Positions 55,894 to 64,000 of a stretch of 64,000 bases of DNA are shown here, one piece after another. A model generated the notes under the pieces. That model worked only from the letters and a program-made list of their open reading frames with translations, ran no database searches and was not told the DNA's origin. The first letter of the stretch is position 1, and each line of letters opens with the position of its first letter. The DNA lies in assembly GCF_900454865.1 (NCBI RefSeq), contig NZ_UGTV01000015.1, positions 1,614,001 to 1,678,000 of the forward strand, read 5' to 3'. Source of the DNA: Pasteurella canis (lineage in GTDB: Bacteria; Pseudomonadota; Gammaproteobacteria; Enterobacterales; Pasteurellaceae). Both the position numbers and the translations under genes were made by a program.

Positions 55894-56538
55894 TTATACA
55901 TTATGTTTTTGACGATACGCTACTAAATCTTCGATAGTCACAACAGGAAAACCAAATTTATGAGCAAATTCGACGATTTCAGGTGCTCTCGCCATTGAAC
56001 CATCATCATTCGTAATTTCACAAATCACACCTGCACCTTTATAGCCAGCTAAACGTGCTAAATCTACAGAGGCCTCAGTGTGTCCACGACGACTTAATAC
56101 TCCCCCTTCGACAGCTCGTAATGGGAAAATATGTCCGGGGCGGCTTAAGTCATTTGGTTTTGCGCCATCAGCAACTGCTGCTTTAATGGTAGTCACACGA
56201 TCTTTAGCTGATACACCTGTTGCTACACCTTTAGCCGCTTCAATTGTTACTGTAAATGCGGTTTTATTAACACTGGTATTATCTTGTACCATTGGTGGTA
56301 AATCTAGCGCTTGGCACAATTGTTCTGTTAGACAAAGACAAACAATTCCACTGCCATAACGAATCAACATTGTCATTTGTTCAGCATTGATGGTTTCTGC
56401 TGGAAAAATCAAATCTCCTTCATTTTCCCGATCTTCATCATCTAATACTAAAACGCCGTTACCTTGTTTAAAAGCCTCAATAGCAGCAACAACACGCGTT
56501 TCTGCGTCACCAAAAGGAGATAAAATTGACTGATTCAT
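55894..56538 (-). CDS. ribB: 3,4-dihydroxy-2-butanone 4-phosphate synthase
   Basis: A 214-residue magnesium enzyme turning ribulose 5-phosphate into the four-carbon unit of riboflavin. The acidic active site [18 protein letters not shown] (about residues 32-49) and the later [10 protein letters not shown] and [16 protein letters not shown] are diagnostic. It is the stand-alone form without a GTP-cyclohydrolase II half. AAGGAA precedes the ATG. It is controlled by the FMN riboswitch at 56660-56807. Confidence 0.97.
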   Translation of the reverse strand: MNQSILSPFGDAETRVVAAIEAFKQGNGVLVLDDEDRENEGDLIFPAETINAEQMTMLIRYGSGIVCLCLTEQLCQALDLPPMVQDNTSVNKTAFTVTIEAAKGVATGVSAKDRVTTIKAAVADGAKPNDLSRPGHIFPLRAVEGGVLSRRGHTEASVDLARLAGYKGAGVICEITNDDGSMARAPEIVEFAHKFGFPVVTIEDLVAYRQKHNV

Positions 56539-56626
56539 AGTAAATTCCTTGAAATATAGAGAGAGTTAAATACCAGAATCAGGGCTGATGAGAAAAATTA
56601 TGTGGCTAAGAAAATCTTAAACAAAC

Positions 56627-56658
56627 AAAAAAGACAGGATTTATTTTCAAAACCTGCC
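56627..56658 (-). terminator. Riboswitch-controlled terminator before ribB
   Basis: Leftward reading gives GGCAGG, a 14-base loop and CCTGTC followed by TTTTTT (plus strand A-run 56627-56632, GACAGG 56633-56638, CCTGCC 56653-56658). One G-U pair. It directly follows the aptamer P1 stem, as expected for transcriptional control by FMN. Confidence 0.8.
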
Positions 56659-56659
56659 T

Positions 56660-56807
56660 ATTCTCTTTCATCCAGACTATACTGTCGGCTTTGGATTTAC
56701 ACCAAATCTGCTGACTTTGTTATTTTTATGTGAATAACAAACGCTCGTGGGCTTATGCTAAATAAAACATTTACCACCGGTAGGGAGTTTCACCCTGCCC
56801 TGAGAAT
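56660..56807 (-). ncRNA. FMN riboswitch (RFN element)
   Basis: Leftward reading begins ATTCTC (P1) then CAGGGCAGGGTGAAACTCCC, the conserved RFN core. It continues with ACCGGTGGTAA, AGCCCACGAGCG, GCAGATTTGGTGTAAATCCA and CCGACAGTATAGTCTGGATG, and closes with GAGAAT (56660-56665 on the plus strand). A variable arm pairs TGTTATT with AATAACA. A -10-like TATACT is at 56816-56821. It should shut off ribB when FMN is abundant. Confidence 0.96.
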
Positions 56808-56905
56808 GCATGTATAGTATAACGCAAACTTAATCTTGAAAAAATGTTTTTATTTGCTACAAGATTACATACAATAGATAAAATTTTCCCCAATATGAGG
56901 TCATT

Positions 56906-57157
56906 ATGCTAAACCCTAAAAAAATAGAGCAAGTTATACAACAAATCCAAGATTCACTACCACAAGGTATTAAAGAATTAGGTCAAGATGCAGAAGCAAA
57001 ATTAAAACAAACATTACAAGCACAATTATCAAAATTAGATTTAGTGACTCGAGAAGAATTTGATGTACAAACTCAAGTACTAATGCGAACACGTGAAAAG
57101 CTTGCGGAGCTTGAACAGCGTGTTAATGAATTATTAGATCAAAAGGCATTACCTTAA
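56906..57157 (+). CDS. ubiK: Ubiquinone biosynthesis accessory factor UbiK (YqiC)
   Basis: An 83-residue BMFP-family protein, an amphipathic helix followed by a coiled coil (about residues 45-80, [20 protein letters not shown] then [12 protein letters not shown]). UbiK binds UbiJ and supports late ubiquinone synthesis. The N-terminal [20 protein letters not shown] matches the family. GAGG precedes the ATG. It is divergent from ribB, a pairing also found in E. coli. Confidence 0.9.
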   Translation: MLNPKKIEQVIQQIQDSLPQGIKELGQDAEAKLKQTLQAQLSKLDLVTREEFDVQTQVLMRTREKLAELEQRVNELLDQKALP

Positions 57158-57229
57158 TTTTTATTGCTCTCAAAGAAATTCAACGTACGATTTGTTTTGA
57201 TAGCATTTCTCACTTATCACAAGGAATAA

Positions 57230-59199
<1,970 letters not shown>

Positions 59200-59267
59200 A
59201 ATCAATAAATACTCTCTAACTCAAGAAATATGTAAATCACATCAACTTTAAGACTATCCGATAGATA

Positions 59268-59293
59268 AAGTGCGGTCAAACTTTCGAAAGTTT
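59268..59293 (+). terminator. Uptake sequence plus palindrome, possible terminator of the metallophosphoesterase gene
   Basis: The core AAGTGCGGT (59268-59276) is followed by AAACTTTCGAAAGTTT and a further T. The stem has only seven pairs and no real loop, so termination is uncertain. Confidence 0.4.
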
Positions 59294-59494
59294 TGCTAAA
59301 CTTGTAGATAACCTCCCTCTACGTTAATAAGCAAAATCAAAGGGACAATAACCTAAATAATTTAGTCCCTTAAAAATTTATCTTACTTCAACATTAATGT
59401 TCACAAGACTTATAACTAAGTGCTCTTTTAGATGATAATTAGTACCAATAAATATTATCTATAGATAATTACAATAATCGTTTAAAAAATCACA

Positions 59495-59531
59495 ATAAAA
59501 AAAGAAAACCCACTAAAAACTAGTGGGTTTT
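59495..59531 (-). terminator. Rho-independent terminator of the alpha operon
   Basis: AAAACCCACTA (59505-59515) and TAGTGGGTTTT (59521-59531). Leftward transcripts then read CTTTTTTT. It lies downstream of rplQ, the last gene. Confidence 0.92.
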
Positions 59532-59575
59532 ATCTAAAAATTTATAAGCTATAAAATCAACTTATTTAAAATCAA

Positions 59576-59995
<420 letters not shown>

Positions 59996-60006
59996 CTATG
60001 ACCAAA

Positions 60007-60996
60007 CTAGTCTTCAGCAATACTTGCTGGTGGCCAATTCTCAAGGCGCATACCTAGTGACAAGCCGCGCGAAGCGAGAACATCCTTAATTTCAGTAAGT
60101 GATTTCTTACCAAGATTAGGTGTTTTTAATAATTCAACTTCAGTACGCTGTACTAAATCACCGATATAGTGAATTGTTTCTGCTTTCAAACAGTTAGCAG
60201 AACGAACTGTCAACTCTAAGTCATCAACAGGACGTAACAGAATTGGATCGAATTCTGGTTTCTCTTCCTTAACTTCTGGTTGACGAACATCACGCAAATC
60301 AACGAATGCATCTAGTTGCTCTGCTAAAATTGTTGCTGCACGACGAATTGCTTCTTCTGGATCAATAGTGCCATTTGTTTCTAACTCAATAACAAGTTTA
60401 TCTAAGTCAGTACGCTGTTCAACACGTGCAGCTTCAACATTGTAAGCAATACGGTCTACTGGGCTATAACAAGCATCTACTAATAGACGACCAATTGGTC
60501 TTTCTTCATCTTGAGCATGCACACGAGCTGATGCTGGTACATAACCTCTACCACGTTGCACACGAATACGCATATTAATAGATGCGTTATCATCAGTCAA
60601 ATGGCAGATAATATGCTCAGGATTTACGATTTCAACATCTCCATCATGGGTGATGTCAGCTGCAACAACAGGGCCAATTCCAGATTTGTTTAATGTCAGA
60701 AATACATCATCTTTATTCTGAACTTTAACCGCTAGGCCTTTTAAGTTTAGAAGAACCTCAAGAATATCTTCTTGAACACCTTCTTTACTGCTATATTCAT
60801 GCAATACGCCATCAATTTCTACTTCAGTTACAGCACAACCTGGCATTGAAGATAGAAGAATACGACGCAATGCATTACCTAAAGTGTGGCCAAATCCACG
60901 CTCTAACGGTTCTAAGATCACTTTAGCATGAGTTGAGCTAATTTGCTCAATATCAACTAAGCGTGGCTTTAAAAATTCTGTAACAGAACCCTGCAT
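60007..60996 (-). CDS. rpoA: DNA-directed RNA polymerase subunit alpha
   Basis: A 329-residue subunit, the same length as E. coli. The N-terminal assembly domain has [20 protein letters not shown]. The C-terminal domain (about 250-329) contains [19 protein letters not shown], including the arginine that contacts UP elements and activators. Highly conserved. Confidence 0.98.
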   Translation of the reverse strand: MQGSVTEFLKPRLVDIEQISSTHAKVILEPLERGFGHTLGNALRRILLSSMPGCAVTEVEIDGVLHEYSSKEGVQEDILEVLLNLKGLAVKVQNKDDVFLTLNKSGIGPVVAADITHDGDVEIVNPEHIICHLTDDNASINMRIRVQRGRGYVPASARVHAQDEERPIGRLLVDACYSPVDRIAYNVEAARVEQRTDLDKLVIELETNGTIDPEEAIRRAATILAEQLDAFVDLRDVRQPEVKEEKPEFDPILLRPVDDLELTVRSANCLKAETIHYIGDLVQRTEVELLKTPNLGKKSLTEIKDVLASRGLSLGMRLENWPPASIAED

Positions 60997-61032
60997 TTTA
61001 TCCTCTCTTTGCTTCTAAGCTTTAACTATTTA

Positions 61033-61653
61033 TTATTTAGAGTAAAGCTCAACGATCAGATGTTCGTTAATGTCTGCTGATAAATCAGAACGTTCAGGAA
61101 CACGTTTGAACACACCTTCCATTTTAGCAGTATCAACTTCTAACCATGTTGGTTTTTCTCTTTGCTCTGCTAATTCTAACGATGCTTTAATACGTGCTTG
61201 TTTTTTAGATTTCTCACGAACAGCAACAACATCATTAACTGAAACTTGGAATGATGGGATATTAACAACACGACCATTTACAACAATCGCCTTATGACTC
61301 ACCAATTGGCGAGCTTCAGCACGAGTTGCAGCAAAGCCCATGCGATAAACAACGTTATCCAATCTACCTTCCAATAACACTAGTAAGTTTTCACCAGTAT
61401 TACCTTTTAAGCGGTTCGCTTCTTTATAATAATTACGGAATTGACGTTCTAAGATACCGTAAATACGACGAACTTTTTGTTTTTCACGTAATTGACTACC
61501 ATAATCAGATAAACGTGGTTTACGAGCACCATGTTGACCTGGAGCGGTATCAATTTTACATTTTGATTCAATCGCGCGCACACCTGACTTAAGGAATAAG
61601 TCAGTACCTTCACGACGGCTTAGCTTGAGTTTAGGGCCCAAATATCTTGCCAT
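61033..61653 (-). CDS. rpsD: 30S ribosomal protein S4
   Basis: A 206-residue primary 16S rRNA-binding protein. It begins [20 protein letters not shown] and has the S4 RNA-binding domain around [20 protein letters not shown]. In E. coli S4 also represses this operon by binding the leader before rpsM; that leader is conserved here. Confidence 0.98.
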   Translation of the reverse strand: MARYLGPKLKLSRREGTDLFLKSGVRAIESKCKIDTAPGQHGARKPRLSDYGSQLREKQKVRRIYGILERQFRNYYKEANRLKGNTGENLLVLLEGRLDNVVYRMGFAATRAEARQLVSHKAIVVNGRVVNIPSFQVSVNDVVAVREKSKKQARIKASLELAEQREKPTWLEVDTAKMEGVFKRVPERSDLSADINEHLIVELYSK

Positions 61654-61682
61654 TTTCTTTCTCCAACTATCCTATAACGCCA

Positions 61683-62078
<396 letters not shown>

Positions 62079-62088
62079 TTACCCCGAC

Positions 62089-62445
62089 TTATTTCTTGAT
62101 CGGCTTACGAGGACCCTTACGGGTACGCGCATTAGTTTTAGTACGTTGACCACGTACCGGTAAACCACGACGATGACGTAAACCACGATAACAACCTAAG
62201 TCTAATAGACGTTTGATGTTTAGTGTTACTTCACGACGTAAGTCACCTTCAACGGTAAATTTACCAACTTCGTCACGCAGTTTATCAATCTGCTCTTCAG
62301 ACAATTCGCTGATCTTAACATCTTCAGCAATACCCGTAGCTGCACAAATAGCTTGCGCACGAGTTTTACCGATACCATAAATTGCAGTTAAAGCGATTAC
62401 AGTGTGTTTATGATCAGGAATGTTAATGCCTGCAATACGGGCCAC
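62089..62445 (-). CDS. rpsM: 30S ribosomal protein S13
   Basis: A 118-residue head protein of the small subunit. [20 protein letters not shown] and the C-terminal [15 protein letters not shown] identify it. The start codon is GTG with TAGGAG upstream; a GTG start is also used in E. coli, where S4 traps it within the leader pseudoknot. Confidence 0.98.
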   Translation of the reverse strand: MARIAGINIPDHKHTVIALTAIYGIGKTRAQAICAATGIAEDVKISELSEEQIDKLRDEVGKFTVEGDLRREVTLNIKRLLDLGCYRGLRHRRGLPVRGQRTKTNARTRKGPRKPIKK

Positions 62446-62523
62446 TATGCACTCCTATTATTTTAACAAATTTGATACTTTGATCTTGAAAAGCCCGTTT
62501 TCAGGATACTCAAACAAAGTACC
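62443..62523 (-). promoter_or_regulatory. Alpha-operon leader bound by ribosomal protein S4
   Basis: Leftward reading gives GGTACTTTG (62515-62523) pairing with CAAAGTATC (62474-62482). They enclose GAGTATCCTGAAAACGGGCT (within 62487-62511), whose TGAAAA/TTTTCA parts pair. The TAGGAG ribosome-binding site and the GTG start of rpsM follow. The central block is nearly identical to the E. coli alpha leader as I recall it. It should let S4 repress rpsM and downstream genes. Confidence 0.85.
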
Positions 62524-62539
62524 AAGGACATAAATGAGC

Positions 62540-62558
62540 TGAGCAGTATAACTGCTCA
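62540..62558 (-). other. Stem-loop between rpmJ and rpsM
   Basis: TGAGCAGT (62540-62547), loop ATA, ACTGCTCA (62551-62558). A hairpin at the same place precedes the alpha leader in E. coli. It may mark the end of the spc operon or be part of the leader; no T-run follows. Confidence 0.55.
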
Positions 62559-62586
62559 ACTGGTTCTTTGCAAGAAAAAATATCAA

Positions 62587-62700
62587 TTAACCTTGACGTT
62601 GTTTATGTTTAGGGTCGCTACAAAGGACACGAACAACACCTTCACGCTTAACAATTTTACAGTTACGACATAATTTCTTAACGGAAGCACGAACTTTCAT
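62587..62700 (-). CDS. rpmJ: 50S ribosomal protein L36
   Basis: A 37-residue zinc-ribbon protein. It begins [20 protein letters not shown] and ends DPKHKQRQG. Three Cys (residues 11, 14 and 27) and one His (residue 32) form the zinc site, so it is the zinc-containing form. It lies 29 bp after secY, the usual last gene of the spc operon. Confidence 0.96.
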   Translation of the reverse strand: MKVRASVKKLCRNCKIVKREGVVRVLCSDPKHKQRQG

Positions 62701-62729
62701 TGCTTATCCCTTTTATTTAATTGGACAAA

Positions 62730-64000
62730 TTATTGTCCGAAACCTTTAAGGTTTGCTTTCTTCAACGCAGATTCATATTTTGTCGACATCAAATGACTCT
62801 GAACCTGAGCGATGAAATCCATAATTACAACAACAACAATCAGTAAAGATGTACCACCAAAATAGAATTGTACATTCCAAGCTGACGTCATAATATAAGG
62901 AACTAAACATACAAACGTGATATATAGACCGCCAATCAATGTTAAGCGAGTCATAATTTTATCAATATAACGTGATGTTTGTTCACCTGGTCTAATCCCT
63001 GGTATAAATGCACCAGATTTTTTCAAATTATCCGCTGTATCACGAGGATTATATTGCATTGCGGTATAGAAAAAGCTAAAGAAGATAATCGCAACAGCAT
63101 ACACAAGCAAATATAATGGTTGCCCTGGATGTAGTAACATAGATAACTTAGTTAACCACTCTAGACTAGAACCTTCACCTAACCACTGCACTAATGTAGC
63201 AGGGAATAAAATAATACTTGATGCAAAAATCGCTGGAATTACACCTGCCATATTGACCTTTAATGGCAAATGCGTTGAATGACCACCAAGTATTTGGCGA
63301 CCTTGCTGACGTTTAGCATATTCAACTTTAATCCTTCTTTGGCCTCTCTCAACAAAGACTACAAAATATGTAACCGCAAACACAATAACTGCGATCAATA
63401 AGAGAACTAATAGATGCATTTGACCTTGGCGGGTTTGCTCAATAGTTTGACCAATTGCTGATGGTAACCCTGCAACAATACCAGCAAAAATAATTAAAGA
63501 GATTCCGTTACCAATACCACGCTCTGTAATCTGCTCACCTAGCCACATCAAGAACATTGTTCCTGTGACAAGGCTAATAACTGCAGTGACATAAAAACCA
63601 AAGCCTAAATTAGGTACTAATCCAGGTAACATATTAGGAAGACCGGTAGAAATACCAACAGCCTGTAACGTTGCAAGTACTAACGTTGAATAACGAGTAT
63701 ACTTACTGATTTTACGACGACCAGCTTCACCCTCTTTTTTCAATTCTGCAAGAGCAGGATGAACCGTTGTTAATAATTGGATGATAATCGATGCCGAAAT
63801 GTAAGGCATGATACCTAACGCAAAAATAGACGCACGGCTCAATGCACCACCAGAGAACATGTTAAACATATCTATAATGGTGCCTTTTTGTTGTTCAATT
63901 AATTGAGCTAACACAGCCGCATCAATACCAGGAACCGGAATGAAAGAACCAATACGGAAAACGATAAGTGCACCTAATACAAATAATAATCTGCTTTTAA
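62730..64000 (-). CDS. secY: Protein translocase subunit SecY (N-terminus outside window)
   Basis: The main channel subunit of the Sec translocon in the inner membrane, with ten transmembrane helices. About 422 residues are visible; the frame stays open to the window edge, so roughly the first 20 residues are missing. The visible part opens with [20 protein letters not shown] and the plug region [14 protein letters not shown]. Later come GERGIGNG-type [16 protein letters not shown], the loop [14 protein letters not shown] and the C-terminal KANLKGFGQ. An internal GTG at 63914 is not the start. Confidence 0.97.
   Translation of the reverse strand, partial: KSRLLFVLGALIVFRIGSFIPVPGIDAAVLAQLIEQQKGTIIDMFNMFSGGALSRASIFALGIMPYISASIIIQLLTTVHPALAELKKEGEAGRRKISKYTRYSTLVLATLQAVGISTGLPNMLPGLVPNLGFGFYVTAVISLVTGTMFLMWLGEQITERGIGNGISLIIFAGIVAGLPSAIGQTIEQTRQGQMHLLVLLLIAVIVFAVTYFVVFVERGQRRIKVEYAKRQQGRQILGGHSTHLPLKVNMAGVIPAIFASSIILFPATLVQWLGEGSSLEWLTKLSMLLHPGQPLYLLVYAVAIIFFSFFYTAMQYNPRDTADNLKKSGAFIPGIRPGEQTSRYIDKIMTRLTLIGGLYITFVCLVPYIMTSAWNVQFYFGGTSLLIVVVVIMDFIAQVQSHLMSTKYESALKKANLKGFGQ

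Larger units (their letters stand above)
59200..59575. other. Intergenic region between metallophosphoesterase gene and rplQ
   Basis: 376 bp between convergent genes. It holds an uptake sequence at 59268-59276 running into a small palindrome AAACTTTCGAAAGTTT (59278-59293). A hairpin AAGGGAC/GTCCCTT lies at 59340-59371 and the rplQ terminator at 59505-59531. I see no reading frame with gene-like features. Confidence 0.5.

Noticed and set aside
63912..63914. GTG as the start of secY
   Set aside because: The frame continues to base 64000 and encodes the conserved SecY N-terminal helix ([16 protein letters not shown]).

Overview
This window is chromosomal DNA from a member of the Pasteurellaceae (Gammaproteobacteria). 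The main evidence is 21 exact copies of the Haemophilus-type DNA uptake signal core AAGTGCGGT (either strand). They start at 8498, 9793, 13627, 15027, 16254, 17919, 21743, 22522, 25261, 31262, 32406, 32434, 34827, 37811, 39599, 40600, 47207, 49800, 50855, 54451 and 59268. AT-rich sequence, Haemophilus-like gene neighbourhoods and very close matches to enterobacterial/Haemophilus housekeeping proteins agree with this. I cannot name the species. No insertion sequence, prophage, integron or CRISPR array was seen, and the genes inside the window look intact; only selB (left edge) and secY (right edge) are cut.

Layout. 1-1001: 3' half of selB. 1049-8470: a sugar-type ABC importer (ATPase, lipoprotein binding protein, two permeases) with two Gfo/Idh/MocA oxidoreductases and a divergent FCD-type GntR regulator; substrate unknown. 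8578-13757: the DMSO reductase operon dmsABC, dmsD and a napF-like ferredoxin, with FNR-like boxes upstream. 14008-19268: mgtC-like gene, ubiA, hslV and hslU with a guanidinium-exporter gene inserted between them, and coaA. 19490-21167: tRNA-Thr, tRNA-Tyr, tRNA-Gly, tRNA-Thr and tuf behind one strong promoter.

21406-32403: acid-sugar (tetronate) locus. The core ltnD-otnK-otnC-otnI, denD, a GntP permease and a divergent DeoR regulator correspond to the L-threonate/D-erythronate pathway known from Haemophilus. Here a cyclase-family metal hydrolase and a membrane-anchored alpha/beta hydrolase are added between otnI and denD, and a secreted esterase-like gene sits downstream. 32460-36321: pepD, gpt, proS.

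36547-49811: a second sugar locus. It holds xylB, a PfkB-family kinase, a class II ketose-bisphosphate aldolase, a D-lyxose isomerase and a ROK fructokinase (mak), plus an RbsB/RbsC/RbsA-type importer. A response regulator lies between the enzyme and transport units, and a hybrid histidine kinase lies beyond the importer after a pirin gene. 49885-55539: polyamine module, with speA and speB making putrescine, a PuuB-like FAD oxidase and an orphan potD.

55894-59199: ribB under an FMN riboswitch, then ubiK, nadR and a metallophosphatase. 59576-64000: the alpha operon (rpsM, rpsK, rpsD, rpoA, rplQ) with its S4-binding leader, and the end of the spc operon (secY, rpmJ).

The most interesting parts are the enlarged tetronate locus with its unusual hydrolases, the sugar locus with three unrelated kinase folds and a split two-component system, the exporter gene lodged between hslV and hslU, and the Gfo/Idh/MocA pair in which one member lacks the usual EKP lysine.
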